This document shows positions 29,249-38,917 of a stretch of DNA of 64,000 bases, piece after piece. The notes beneath the pieces were generated by a model. The model worked only from the letters and a program-made list of their open reading frames with translations, had not been told where the DNA came from and made no database searches. Numbering within the stretch: the stretch's first letter is position 1; every line of letters begins with the position of its first letter. This DNA is from Providencia stuartii (GTDB lineage Bacteria; Pseudomonadota; Gammaproteobacteria; Enterobacterales; Enterobacteriaceae): NCBI GenBank assembly GCA_900455155.1, contig UGUC01000001.1:62001-126000 (forward strand), given 5' to 3'. The position numbers and the translations under genes are program-made.

Positions 29249-30091
29249 CTATTCAGGCACAATCCACTCGACTAAGGTATGCCCTGTTCCTTCTGGAACG
29301 AGGGTTTTGTGTAGCCAAGGGAGCACTTTTTGCATCTGCTGCTCTAATTTCCATGGTGGATTGATCACAATCATACCTGATGCCGTCATGCCTCGTTGAT
29401 CGCTATCAGGACGTACAGCTAATTCAATTTGCAATATTTTACGGATCCCAGTCGCTTCCAATTGACTGATCATGCGCTTAATTTGTTGTCTCAATACAAC
29501 AGGATACCAGATCGCATACGTTCCCGTCGCAAAGCGTTTATAGCCTTCGACGATCCCCTTTACGACAGCTTCATAATCAGATTTCAGCTCATAAGGCGGA
29601 TCAATCAACATAAAACCGCGACGGCTTGGTGGCGGTAATTTCGCTTTCAGTTGTTGATAACCATCGTCTTTGGACACCTGAGCACGGTTATCGCGAGAAA
29701 ATTCTGCACGCAATAGCGGGTAATCAGTAGGATGCAACTCAGTGAGCACCAATTTGTCTTGCTCACGCAATAAGTGCTTCGCTAATAGCGGCGAACCAGG
29801 GTAATAACGTAACCGCCCATTTTCATTCATGCGACGGACAATATTCATATAAGGAAGCAATTCCTCTGGTAAGTCCGGCTGTTCCCAAATGCGCGCAATC
29901 CCTTGTAGATATTCACCTGTTTTTTCTGCATGTTCACTGGTTAACTGATAGCGACCAGCCCCCGAGTGCGTATCCACATACAGGAAAGGTTTTTCTTTCT
30001 CTTTAAGAGATTCAATAATAAGGCTTTGAACAGTGTGTTTTAACACATCTGCATGGTTGCCTGCATGAAAACTATGGCGGTAACTTAACAT
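29249..30091 (-). CDS. rlmJ: 23S rRNA (adenine-2030-N6)-methyltransferase RlmJ
   Basis: 280-residue SAM-dependent methyltransferase. Opening MLSYRHSFHAGNHADVLKH is diagnostic, the SAM motif is VDTHSGAGRYQL, and the catalytic tetrapeptide lies in LIDPPYELKSDY. It modifies A2030 of 23S rRNA. Length equals E. coli RlmJ (280). It is 120 bases upstream of gor. Confidence 0.95.
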   Translation of the reverse strand: MLSYRHSFHAGNHADVLKHTVQSLIIESLKEKEKPFLYVDTHSGAGRYQLTSEHAEKTGEYLQGIARIWEQPDLPEELLPYMNIVRRMNENGRLRYYPGSPLLAKHLLREQDKLVLTELHPTDYPLLRAEFSRDNRAQVSKDDGYQQLKAKLPPPSRRGFMLIDPPYELKSDYEAVVKGIVEGYKRFATGTYAIWYPVVLRQQIKRMISQLEATGIRKILQIELAVRPDSDQRGMTASGMIVINPPWKLEQQMQKVLPWLHKTLVPEGTGHTLVEWIVPE

Positions 30092-30326
30092 GACACTTTT
30101 CTTTCCTGAGGAAATTCAACACTAGCCAAATATGACTATTATCAAATAGATTCTTTAAAGACAGCCTGTAAAATAAAACATAGACCGAATGATTTGTTCT
30201 GATTCTGAACCATTATAGCCAAATTTCGTTAAAATTAGCACTATTCCTAATTTGACAAAACGGCATGACTTCAACATGATAAAAAGCTATCCTAAACAAA
30301 ATTAAAATATAATTAAGGACAAAAAA

Positions 30327-30728
30327 ATGCATAAATCACTCATGACAACGATAACAGCGGTTTTACTTTTAGCAGGGACTTCGGCAACGGCAGGAAATAA
30401 ACAAAATGGCTGTGAAATTAAAAAGCAGAAAATTGAAACTCAAATAAAATACGCCAAAAAACACGGTAACACTTACCGTGTTGCAGGTTTGCAAAGGGCT
30501 CTTGATAACGTTAATACCTATTGCACGCCGACATCGCTTTACCGTGACAGCCAAAAAAATGTGGCTGAAAAACGAGAAAAAGTACAAGAAAGAGAAGCTG
30601 AATTATTGGAAGCAAAACAAAAAGGAAATAGCGATAAAATCGCAAAGCGAGAACGTAAGCTAAAAGAGGCTCAAGAAGAGCTAAAAGAAGCACAAGCGGA
30701 GTTAGAGCTCTATAAAACAGACCTATAA
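30327..30728 (+). CDS. yqjC: YqjC-like periplasmic protein (DUF1090)
   Basis: 133 residues with a signal peptide (cleavage after TSATA, about residue 22). Two cysteines (NGCEIKKQ and NTYCTPTS) may form a disulfide, and the C-terminal half is a long Lys/Glu-rich coiled coil. This is the DUF1090/YqjC pattern. In E. coli YqjC lies with yqjD/E/K; here it stands alone before yihY. Function unknown. Confidence 0.8.
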   Translation: MHKSLMTTITAVLLLAGTSATAGNKQNGCEIKKQKIETQIKYAKKHGNTYRVAGLQRALDNVNTYCTPTSLYRDSQKNVAEKREKVQEREAELLEAKQKGNSDKIAKRERKLKEAQEELKEAQAELELYKTDL

Positions 30729-30789
30729 ATTCTTCGTAACCTTCTATTTTTCCCACCAAATTCAGTCTTCATTTGCAATGAAATAACCA

Positions 30790-30830
30790 ACCTTAAAGCC
30801 TATTTTGTAGATAAAAATGGGCTTTAAGGT
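30790..30830 (+). terminator. Hairpin after the yqjC-like gene
   Basis: ACCTTAAAGCC and GGCTTTAAGGT pair perfectly around a 19-base loop. The T run after it is weak. Confidence 0.5.
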
Positions 30831-30904
30831 GAAGAATTTTGCAAATTTACGCTATAGTATGGTGAAAATTAAGTAAAATTAGATACGGAGTCAAAGGGGA
30901 ACGA

Positions 30905-31900
30905 ATGTCGAATATGCATGAAGAAGAGCAAAAAGACGCCAGTAAATTAAAATCAAAGCTCAATAAAAGCATCGATAACAGTAAAAAAGCACTGACATTT
31001 TCTATGCGAGTAGTGAATTTTATTTGTGCAATTCCTTTTATTGCACACCTTATTCGTACTGCTCAACGATTCACTGATCGTATGGGGAACCAGTTCGGTG
31101 CTGCGATTACCTATTTTTCGTTTCTTTCTTTAATCCCTGTATTAATGTTTACCTTTGCAGCAGCGGGTTTTGTATTAGCCAGTAACCCAGAATTACTTGA
31201 ACGGCTAGTTCGCGGTATTTCTGCCAGCATCAGTGACCCGACATTAGCCAATACATTAGAAAGAACCATTGATACCGCAATCCGCCAGCGGACTACCGTT
31301 GGTTTAACCGGTTTGGCATTAGCCGTTTACTCGGGCGTAAACTGGGTTAACAACTTACGATTAGCCATTTTGGCGCAATCACGCCCTGTTTGGGAGCGCA
31401 ATGAAGATGAACATGAAAAAATTTATTTCCGCTATTTGCGCGATTTTCTATCCTTAATTGGCCTACTTATCGCCTTGATCGTAACAATTACGCTCACCTC
31501 TGTCGCAGGCTCCGCTCAAGCAACCATTGTTAGAACGCTTGGCCTAGATAATATCGAATGGTTAAAACCGGCTTGGACTCTGATTGGTCTGACGATTTCA
31601 ATTATCGCTAACTTCTTGCTGTTCTTATGGATTTTCTGGATTTTACCGCGTATGCAGCACCGCCGCTCTTCCTTATTGAAAGGCACTCTACTCGCGGCTA
31701 TTGGCTTTGAAGTGATTAAATCAATCATGACTTGGATTTTACCAAACTTAGCCTCATCCCCTTCTGGCGCGGCTTTCGGTTCGGTGCTGGGCTTAATGGC
31801 CTTCTTCTACTTCTTTGCTAGATTGACTCTATTTTGTGCTGCGTGGATCGCAACGGATGAGCCAAAGAACGCAAAAGAGAACGAAATTCTCACTTCTTAA
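30905..31900 (+). CDS. yihY: Inner membrane protein YihY (UPF0761, BrkB family)
   Basis: 331 residues, about six transmembrane helices, with the YihY landmark FTDRMGNQFGAAITYFSFLS after a charged N-terminal stretch. The N-terminal 30 residues are Lys-rich and longer than in E. coli. The start follows AAAGGGGAACG. The family was once thought to be RNase BN, which was later shown to be wrong; its role is unknown. Confidence 0.9.
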   Translation: MSNMHEEEQKDASKLKSKLNKSIDNSKKALTFSMRVVNFICAIPFIAHLIRTAQRFTDRMGNQFGAAITYFSFLSLIPVLMFTFAAAGFVLASNPELLERLVRGISASISDPTLANTLERTIDTAIRQRTTVGLTGLALAVYSGVNWVNNLRLAILAQSRPVWERNEDEHEKIYFRYLRDFLSLIGLLIALIVTITLTSVAGSAQATIVRTLGLDNIEWLKPAWTLIGLTISIIANFLLFLWIFWILPRMQHRRSSLLKGTLLAAIGFEVIKSIMTWILPNLASSPSGAAFGSVLGLMAFFYFFARLTLFCAAWIATDEPKNAKENEILTS

Positions 31901-31909
31901 CGCATTGAC

Positions 31910-31941
31910 AGGGTGGCAAAAGATCCATCATTTGCCACCCT
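31910..31941. terminator. Bidirectional terminator between yihY and the NMO-like gene
   Basis: AGGGTGGCAAA and TTTGCCACCCT pair perfectly around a ten-base loop between convergent genes. Confidence 0.75.
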
Positions 31942-31973
31942 CCAAAATTTCTCACATGTTACAACTTTACACA

Positions 31974-33035
31974 TTATTTCGTCATTTCTGATACAAGCGT
32001 CTCTACCAATACACTCGCTGGCATCTCTCGCGCTTTCAACGCATTTTGGCCCGCCCAATGTGCGGCAAAATCATCACTCCCCATTTTACTTGCCGCTGCA
32101 TGCAACTGTTTTCCAAGATCATACGCTATCGGGTAATCCGGTATAGCAGGGCAATCATCCGCTTGTGTCATACGAATAAATTGGTTCACAATCCCTCTTG
32201 CGGGTCGGCCAGAGATAGCCGCTGTTAATGCCGTGTCCGCTGCATTTTGGCTTTTCAGCTTATGACGGTAACCTTCATTTGCTGCTGATTCAGGGCACAA
32301 AATAAACGCTGTACCAAGTTGAGCCGCCACGGCTCCTTGCTCTAAAGCTGTTTTAATTTCTTGCCCATCCATCAAGCCGCCCGCAGCAATAATCGGTAAT
32401 TGGCTATTTTTCACTAGTAATTCAACCAAGTGGAATGTTGTTATCGCTTCATCTTCGGCATTAACATCAAACATTCCTCGGTGCCCACCCGCTTCAATGC
32501 CTTGAGCGATAATGGCATCAATACCTGCCTGCTCGATCAACTGCGCCTCTCGTAAGCAAGTTGCCGTCGCCATTGTATAGATCCCTTGGGCTTTTAACTG
32601 ATCAATCACCTGTTTATCCGGAATATTAAAATGGAAACTGACAACTGCTGGCCTCATTTCTAGCAGTAGTGCCAACATGTGAGGATCATCTAAGAATGAT
32701 GTGTAAACTTGGTTTAATTGCTGAGGTGGCAATACGTTAAACTGAGCTAATTGTTGGGCAAAGTAATGAATCCATGCTTGTTCAATCTCACGATTACGTA
32801 CGGGGGTAGAATGGCAGAACACATTCACATTAAAAGGTTTGTCTGTTAAAGCATTAGTTTTCTCAATCAATGCTTTAGCTTGAGGTACAGAGCTAGCCCC
32901 AAGCCCTAATGAGCCTAGCCCCCCTGCCTCAGAAACTGCCGCAGCCAACTCAGGTGTTGAAACGCCCGCCATAGGGGCTTGAATGATTGGGTAACGTAAG
33001 CCCAAACGTTGGAGAAATACTTCAGAATGCTCCAT
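31974..33035 (-). CDS. Nitronate monooxygenase-like FMN protein
   Basis: 353 residues of the NMO/2-nitropropane dioxygenase family. LGLRYPIIQAPMAGVSTPE, AVSEAGGLGSLGLG and EAGGHRG (FMN and active-site His) are visible, as is PIIAAGGLMDG for phosphate binding. These enzymes oxidise nitronates such as propionate 3-nitronate to aldehydes or ketones. The start is ATG 33035 after AAAGGAAAG; the frame is open 47 codons upstream into the LysR promoter region, without homology. It is divergent from the LysR gene at 33121, which probably controls it. Confidence 0.85.
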   Translation of the reverse strand: MEHSEVFLQRLGLRYPIIQAPMAGVSTPELAAAVSEAGGLGSLGLGASSVPQAKALIEKTNALTDKPFNVNVFCHSTPVRNREIEQAWIHYFAQQLAQFNVLPPQQLNQVYTSFLDDPHMLALLLEMRPAVVSFHFNIPDKQVIDQLKAQGIYTMATATCLREAQLIEQAGIDAIIAQGIEAGGHRGMFDVNAEDEAITTFHLVELLVKNSQLPIIAAGGLMDGQEIKTALEQGAVAAQLGTAFILCPESAANEGYRHKLKSQNAADTALTAAISGRPARGIVNQFIRMTQADDCPAIPDYPIAYDLGKQLHAAASKMGSDDFAAHWAGQNALKAREMPASVLVETLVSEMTK

Positions 33036-33120
33036 TATCTTTCCTTTATCATCAAGTAGGGTTACACTTATTATTCTGTTATTAAGAATAAATATAGCAC
33101 CATATTCACGAAAAAAGAAA

Positions 33121-34002
33121 ATGAACTCTGAATCCCTAAAAATATTTTGCATGGTCGCAGAAGAACTCAGTATCACACGCGCAGCAATGCGCCTCGGTAG
33201 GGTTCCCTCAAATATTACAACGCGTATTCAACAGCTTGAGTCCGATCTGGGAGAGCCGCTGTTTATTCGTCAAGGTAAGCAGATGCAATTGTCAGAAGCC
33301 GGCACACGCTTCCTACAATACGCCTATCGTTTACTGGCGTTAGAGCAAGAAGCCCGCCATGTCACGAGTTTAGGCAGAGAAGGAGGACAACTAAGAATAG
33401 GTAGCATGGAGAGCACGGCGGCCTGCCGGTTACCTCAACCTTTGGCAGCCTACCACCAACAGCACCCAACAACCCAATTGTCATTATTAACCGGAACCTC
33501 ACAAGCCCTAATCGAACAAGTACGTCGTGAACAGTTAGATTGTGCTTTTGTGGCACTTCCCCAAGATTTGTATGATATTAACCAACTCTGTGATATGGGC
33601 ATTCAGTCACAAGTCGTTTGGCAGGAGCAGCTAGTCTTATTGCTTCCCGAGCAAGATAAATTAGCAAAGACCGCCTCAGATATTCAGACACGCTCACTTG
33701 CTACCTTCGCCCAAGGATGCAGCTACCGCTATATTGCTGAGCAGTGGCTAAATATCCCAAATCAACGAGATTGGCATATTCAGCAACTTAGCTCCTATCA
33801 TGCGATGGTCGCATGCGTCAGTGCAGGAAGCAGTATCGCGCTACTACCGGCTCAATTATTTCATTCTATGGGGGATGCTTCCTCATTGTTAGCCTCGCTC
33901 CCCGTCACAACATGTGATACCTATTTGATTTATCGTACTGGATACCAAGTGCCTGCTTTTACGGCTTTTAAGACATTAATTTTATCGCGTGAGGTTAATT
34001 AA
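33121..34002 (+). CDS. LysR-family transcriptional regulator
   Basis: 293 residues. The N-terminal winged helix (VAEELSITRAAMRLGRVPS, then NITTRIQQLESDLGEPLFIR) is typical, followed by a LysR substrate domain (LRIGSMESTAACRLPQPLAAY). It starts 85 bases from the divergent NMO-like gene, the classic layout of a LysR regulator and its target. The inducer is unknown. The ribosome-binding site AAAAGAAA is weak. Confidence 0.85.
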   Translation: MNSESLKIFCMVAEELSITRAAMRLGRVPSNITTRIQQLESDLGEPLFIRQGKQMQLSEAGTRFLQYAYRLLALEQEARHVTSLGREGGQLRIGSMESTAACRLPQPLAAYHQQHPTTQLSLLTGTSQALIEQVRREQLDCAFVALPQDLYDINQLCDMGIQSQVVWQEQLVLLLPEQDKLAKTASDIQTRSLATFAQGCSYRYIAEQWLNIPNQRDWHIQQLSSYHAMVACVSAGSSIALLPAQLFHSMGDASSLLASLPVTTCDTYLIYRTGYQVPAFTAFKTLILSREVN

Positions 34003-34108
34003 AAATTCACCGCCTTTCTGGACACATGGCAAGCTGATTATTCAAGTATGTTATAAGTGAATATGAGCATTCACTCTATCTCTAAAGACCAAATGAGTTG
34101 GGAGAAAA

Positions 34109-35113
34109 ATGATAACTACACAATATATTCAGCAGTTAGAAGACTTACCTTGCGGCGTTGTGCTTTACTATCACAACCAAAAAAAGGCGAGTATCAGTAC
34201 ATTTTGTGCTAGAGGAAGCGATCTGGCAGGTCGGCCATTGACGGTTGATACCCCATTACGCATTGCCAGTAACACAAAAACGTTTACCGCGGCAGCCATA
34301 CTTAGGTTAGTTGAAATGGGGAAATTATCGTTAGATGATGCCATTTCACAACATATCACACCTGAATTTAACCAATTACTGTGTGACAGCTATGCCACCG
34401 ATCATATCGCTATCCGTCATCTACTCAGCCATAGTAGCGGGCTTTTTGATCATGCAGATGATCACTACCTCAAGCGCGTACTTGCGAAACCGACACACCA
34501 GTGGACTCGGTTAGAGCAAATACAGCTCTATGTGCGTAAAAAATTCCCCGTTGTCGCACCTTCAGACACATTTATTTATTCAGATACAGGTTACATACTG
34601 TTAGGCGATATCATTGAACGTGTTACGGGCCAATCGTTAGGCCACGCCGTTAGGGGGTTATTAAAATTCAATAAAATTGGATTAGATACCGCTTATTGGG
34701 AGTATTTAGAGCAACCTACGACAGATGCACCTCGTGCACGCCAATACCTAAAAGAGATAGAAGGTACACATATTCATGCTTCGATGGATGTGTATGGCGG
34801 GGGTGGTTTAATTACCTCATCTCAACAAATGGCTCGATTCCTTGAAGCCTTATTTAATGGTGAAATCTTTGAGAAACCAGAGACTCTACAGACAATGCTG
34901 AGTGTGGGTCACCATGTGGGCGCCCAAGAGTACCGATTAGGGTTGATGGCAAGTGTTGTAAATGGCATGACGCTATATTCACACCTTGGTTTTTGGGGAT
35001 CTGCCGCCTATTACTCACCGGAAACCCAGACAAGTGCAGCCGGCTTTGTCGATGACAGGGATTCCCGAGAAACCTTAATTCGGGTGATTGAAGGGTTACT
35101 GACGCAACGTTAA
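34109..35113 (+). CDS. Serine hydrolase of the class C beta-lactamase fold
   Basis: 334 residues. The catalytic S-x-x-K is SNTK at 54-57, the tyrosine motif is YSDTGY at about 155, and a late SHLGFWGS gives the H-x-G motif. There is no signal peptide, so it is probably cytosolic, which argues against a true beta-lactamase. D-aminopeptidase-, esterase- or transpeptidase-like activity is possible. It follows GGGAGAAA. It stands alone, convergent with yhjJ. Confidence 0.8.
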   Translation: MITTQYIQQLEDLPCGVVLYYHNQKKASISTFCARGSDLAGRPLTVDTPLRIASNTKTFTAAAILRLVEMGKLSLDDAISQHITPEFNQLLCDSYATDHIAIRHLLSHSSGLFDHADDHYLKRVLAKPTHQWTRLEQIQLYVRKKFPVVAPSDTFIYSDTGYILLGDIIERVTGQSLGHAVRGLLKFNKIGLDTAYWEYLEQPTTDAPRARQYLKEIEGTHIHASMDVYGGGGLITSSQQMARFLEALFNGEIFEKPETLQTMLSVGHHVGAQEYRLGLMASVVNGMTLYSHLGFWGSAAYYSPETQTSAAGFVDDRDSRETLIRVIEGLLTQR

Positions 35114-35133
35114 AAAACAACAGGATGAAAAGC

Positions 35134-35159
35134 AAATAGCCCCTAAGTTGGGGCTATTT
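35134..35159. terminator. Bidirectional terminator between the serine hydrolase and yhjJ
   Basis: AAATAGCCCC and GGGGCTATTT form a perfect ten-base stem around TAAGTT between convergent genes. Confidence 0.85.
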
Positions 35160-35168
35160 AATGACAGA

Positions 35169-36648
35169 TTATTTCGCTGCTTTTGCAGGCTCCGCTTCAA
35201 TTGCCGGTGTAGGCTCAACCTGTGGCCACAGCACCTTAGTAAATTTCTGGCGGATTTGCTCAGCATCCATCAACTGCTTCTCTTTCGGTTGAACCAACAC
35301 AAAGGCAGCTTCTTGAGACAATAAACGGCGCACTTCCATATTCACTTGATCCAGCGTTTGCCCCGCTAAGAAAGATTGCCTTAGTCGTTGATACTGCTCA
35401 GGAGCGATATCAACCACCCCATTTTGTTGAGAGATCAAGCGTTGGCCTGCTAACACATCCGTACTGGTACGAGCATAGGCCGCAAACAATTGTGATAATT
35501 GCACCTGTTTTTTCATTGAGCATTTCATCAAACAATTCAGGTGAAATCCCATTTTGAACAGCGGTTGATAGCTCATTGAGAACAACATCTGTCACTGCTG
35601 CCATTTTTTCTGGCGCTGCTGCAACCGTTAACGTACAGCTAGCCTTCTGATATTGCACTCGGCAATCTAAGTTCGAATTCACTTCATCTTGGTTAAACTT
35701 TTGGCTAAAAGTTTTTTGTAATGAACGATAAAGTGCTTCACGGGCTAAATCACTTCCCCAATAGCGCATCAGTACGGCAGAGTCATTAATCGGTTGCCAA
35801 TCGATATCCCAAATTAGGGATAAGCTATCTTTTGTTTGCTTATCTTGCAGAATGTCGATGGATTGAGGTTTCACCTGCGATAAAACAGCTACCGCAACAG
35901 GCTCTGAACGTTTACCTTCTAGTGAAGAGAACGTTTGAGTGATGTAATCAGATAACATGCGTGAATCAACATGACCTGCAACATACAGCGTCATAACATC
36001 TGGCGTATACCATTTTTGGTAAAACGAATTCACACTCTCTAAATCTACATTATCCTTAACCTTTTGCCCTGGGTCATAGCCCATCATTGCAGAGCCTTTC
36101 AGACGTGCGCGCCATACAGGATCCGTCGCATCAATAGGCAATGTAGCAACAGGAGCATTTGTCACACTCAGACCATTGTGCAGTGTGGTTTCGGTATAAG
36201 TTGCCCCAGCCGCGGAGGTTGCTAACCAGTTGAGTGCTTGTTTGAGAAGCTCTGGCTTATTGTGTGGTAAGCTCAAGCTATAAATTGTGTAGTCATATGA
36301 GACGACCGCTGGCGGAATGGGAACATCAGGATCGGTTGCCTGACGCCAAAAATTTTGCAACGTTGCGGTTGGAAATGCTTCTGTTTGATGTAACAGCGCC
36401 ATTTTAGGGATTAAGTAGCTGTAACCTTTTTCATTTGCTTTTTCTGACAAAGACCCTGTTTTAATGGCCAATCTCAGTTGAATTCGGTCATTAGGACGCT
36501 GTGGAGTCTGCAATAGCTGCCAGCTAAAGCCATTTTCAAGCTTTCCTTGCTGCCATGCTGGATCAGGCTGCAATGGCTCAGCACTCGCAAGGCCAGCGAC
36601 TGACAGTAGCACCACACTAAAGATATACCGAATTTTCAAACCCTGCAT
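35169..36648 (-). CDS. yhjJ: YhjJ, M16-family peptidase-like protein, one-base insertion
   Basis: Periplasmic M16 (insulinase-like) fold protein, 492 residues once corrected. A signal peptide (IRYIFSVVLLSVAGLASA) is present. In the first M16 domain the zinc motif HxxEH is replaced around GYSYLIPKMALL, so it is probably not a protease, as in E. coli YhjJ. As sequenced the frame breaks after FDEMLNEKT. Removing one T from the T6 run at 35508-35513 gives EKQVQLSQLFAAYARTSTDV and QRLISQQNGVVDIAPEQYQ, matching E. coli YhjJ. The C-terminal tail is Ala/Pro/Glu-rich. dctA, its usual neighbour in E. coli, is absent. Confidence 0.88.
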
Positions 36649-36817
36649 GTAAACCCCTATGTATTTTCTATCCTTGTATTTAACCGCAAAAATATGACTG
36701 ATAAATTAACGAAAAACGCTAATTATAGGGTTAAACGATATGGTTTGGTCTCATACACTGTAAGTGACACCAATTATTAACGATATTAGACCACAAAGCT
36801 CGCCACATGTTCATGAC

Positions 36818-37513
36818 TTAGTCTGAATTTTGCTGTTTTCTTTGGCGGTTATAATTCTTCGCCAATAAGCCTATCTCGTCATCCTTATGATAACCTGATA
36901 CTTTGATGTCTTGATCGCCGCCATCTTGTAATTCTAGCGCAATTTTACGTAATGGCCTGACAATCATTCGACTTACACACCATGTCATCGCAATCGCAAT
37001 GATCAAAACTAACAACAAATATGTCGTTATCATTAATGCCAACGTGTTGAAGGCGAATCGATAAACACGATTTGAATCAACTTGCAGCGTTAAATACCCT
37101 TGGGGTTTCGCCGTCAAGACGGTATTCCCATAGGCATACAAAGGTACTGTCATCTCTACTGGAATACCGGCAAATTTCACCGCCCAACTAGGAATTGGAC
37201 GGGGTGTCGCAAAGTCTAAATGGATAACAGTCGCCCCATCGACTGTCACAATCGCTTTGCCCATAATACCCGATGTTTTCAAGCTCACGAGTAGCCGTTT
37301 AACTTCGTTCAGATCTGAACTTAATAATGATTCAGTCAATGGTTTTTGAATTTGTACAACCGCATTACTAAGCTGATTGAGATAGTCACCTTTTCTTTGC
37401 TCAAGTAAGTAACTAAATTGAATTGCCAAAAAAAGGGCGAGTGAGCTTAACGTGATCACAAAAAATACGATCATGCTTTTTAACGTTAGAGAACGTTGCA
37501 CCCTGTTCTTCAT
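36818..37513 (-). CDS. PdeK/HmsP-like N-terminal sensor half, ends after HAMP
   Basis: 231 residues matching the N terminus of PdeK (YhjK)/HmsP c-di-GMP phosphodiesterases: a first membrane helix (MIVFFVITLSSLALFLAIQF), a periplasmic domain with PLTESLLSSDLNEVKRLL, a second helix (TTYLLLVLIIAIAMTWCVSR) and a HAMP segment with RMIVRPLRKIALELQ. Full-length relatives of about 650 residues continue into GGDEF and EAL domains. Here the frame stops at KNYNRQRKQQNSD, and no other frame downstream resembles GGDEF or EAL, so this is a real loss and not one of the one-base errors. It lies beside yhjJ as in E. coli. It is either a decaying gene or a stand-alone sensor. Confidence 0.75.
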   Translation of the reverse strand: MKNRVQRSLTLKSMIVFFVITLSSLALFLAIQFSYLLEQRKGDYLNQLSNAVVQIQKPLTESLLSSDLNEVKRLLVSLKTSGIMGKAIVTVDGATVIHLDFATPRPIPSWAVKFAGIPVEMTVPLYAYGNTVLTAKPQGYLTLQVDSNRVYRFAFNTLALMITTYLLLVLIIAIAMTWCVSRMIVRPLRKIALELQDGGDQDIKVSGYHKDDEIGLLAKNYNRQRKQQNSD

Positions 37514-37874
37514 GTTTCCGAAACCTTCTTTATCAAGCTTCTTTTGAATTGAATATTTTTCGCTTTAAAAAGCGGCCCTTTATCAACAAAGTCAGATAAA
37601 CACCGACTAACATCCCCCCATTAACCCAACATATCACAATATTTTTTACCAATATTGCGAAACTGCAACTGGGCGCGAATCATTATTCAAGCCAAATAAT
37701 CAATAAGTTTGGGTAGCGCGCCCAAAAAGGTAGGTTTTATGGGGCATTGGATGTCACTGAGTTATTCTCAGTATACTTGATTTTATCAATAAAGGAGCAG
37801 TTAAAAGTGAAAGTTTATGTAATTAAGACAAAGGGGGGATTTACGGAAACAACAACAACGTATCACACTGGATA
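37514..37874. other. Intergenic region upstream of the PdeK-like gene
   Basis: No gene was seen. Two short GC-rich inverted motifs (GGGCGCG around 37670 and GCGCGCCC around 37720) stand out in otherwise AT-rich DNA. It should include the promoter of the PdeK-like gene. Confidence 0.4.
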
Positions 37875-37901
37875 ACGGCAGAAAAGCAATATTTCTGCCG
37901 T
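37875..37901 (-). terminator. Hairpin after dppF
   Basis: ACGGCAGAAA and TTTCTGCCGT form a perfect ten-base stem around seven bases, 12 bases after the dppF stop. The T run is short. Confidence 0.7.
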
Positions 37902-37912
37902 CTTAGTGGGGA

Positions 37913-38917
37913 TTAACTGGCTACAACGCTATTTTTTTCATCTTCATCGACGGCAAAACAGGCAACCAGTTGCCCTCCGTACTCTTTAAGAGCTGGTTGG
38001 AATTGCGTGCATTGCCCGAATGCTCGGCGGCAACGAGCTGCAAAAGCGCACCCCGGTGGTGGATTCAGCGGGCTTGGTAACTCTCCCGTCAACTTGATCC
38101 TTTCACGCCGTGAATCAGGGTTTAACCTTGGTGTTGCTGATAGCAGTGCTTGAGTATAAGGGTGCAAAGGATTATTAAAGATCTGTTCTTTAGTTCCTTT
38201 TTCTACGCAACGCCCCAAATACATCACCATCACTTCATCAGCTATATGTTCAACCACGGATAGATCATGCGAAATGAACACATAAGATAGCCCTAGCTCT
38301 TGCTGCAAATCCATCATTAGGTTAAGCACTTGAGCGCGTACGGAAACGTCCAGTGCTGAAACTGGTTCATCAGCAACAACAACATCAGGATCTAACATTA
38401 ACCCTCGTGCGATTGCGATGCGCTGGCGTTGCCCGCCCGAAAACATATGAGGATAGCGCTCATAATGCTCCGTTTTTAACCCAACCTTAGCCATCATCGA
38501 TAACACCTTTTCTCTACGCTGCTCTTTAGATAACGAGGTGTTAATCAATAAAGGCTCCTCAAGTATTTGCCCGACTTTTTTACGAGGATTTAAAGAGCCA
38601 TATGGGTTTTGAAAGACAATTTGAATTTTTTGGCGACGTAGCTTTTCAGCAGCCTTGTCTTTAACCAGTAGGTTTTGTTCTTGATAGTAAAGCTCCCCCT
38701 CTGTGGGTTGTTCAATCATGGTCAGTAAACGACCTAGTGTCGATTTACCACACCCAGATTCTCCAACAACGGCGAGTGTTTTTCCTTTTTCTAGCTCAAA
38801 TGAAACGCCATCGAGAGCTTTGACTAACCTTTCTGCCGAAAATATACCGCTTTTCGCTGAATAATATTTCTTTAAATTAATAGCCTGTAGTAAAGGCTTA
38901 TGTTGATTTTCACTCAT
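37913..38917 (-). CDS. dppF: Dipeptide ABC transporter ATP-binding protein DppF
   Basis: 334 residues. Walker [14 protein letters not shown], signature [16 protein letters not shown], Walker B VVADEP, and the C-terminal oligopeptide/dipeptide transporter extension ([20 protein letters not shown]). It pairs with DppD to power import of dipeptides. Its ATG overlaps the dppD stop by four bases. Confidence 0.96.
   Translation of the reverse strand: MSENQHKPLLQAINLKKYYSAKSGIFSAERLVKALDGVSFELEKGKTLAVVGESGCGKSTLGRLLTMIEQPTEGELYYQEQNLLVKDKAAEKLRRQKIQIVFQNPYGSLNPRKKVGQILEEPLLINTSLSKEQRREKVLSMMAKVGLKTEHYERYPHMFSGGQRQRIAIARGLMLDPDVVVADEPVSALDVSVRAQVLNLMMDLQQELGLSYVFISHDLSVVEHIADEVMVMYLGRCVEKGTKEQIFNNPLHPYTQALLSATPRLNPDSRRERIKLTGELPSPLNPPPGCAFAARCRRAFGQCTQFQPALKEYGGQLVACFAVDEDEKNSVVAS

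Noticed and set aside
30369-30759. Minus-strand hydrophobic frames over the yqjC-like gene
   Set aside because: They are complements of its Lys/Glu-rich coiled coil, which reads as Leu/Phe-rich on the other strand.
34109-35113. Antibiotic-resistance AmpC beta-lactamase
   Set aside because: The fold and S-x-x-K motif are present but there is no signal peptide and the tyrosine motif is YSD, so a housekeeping-type serine hydrolase is more likely.
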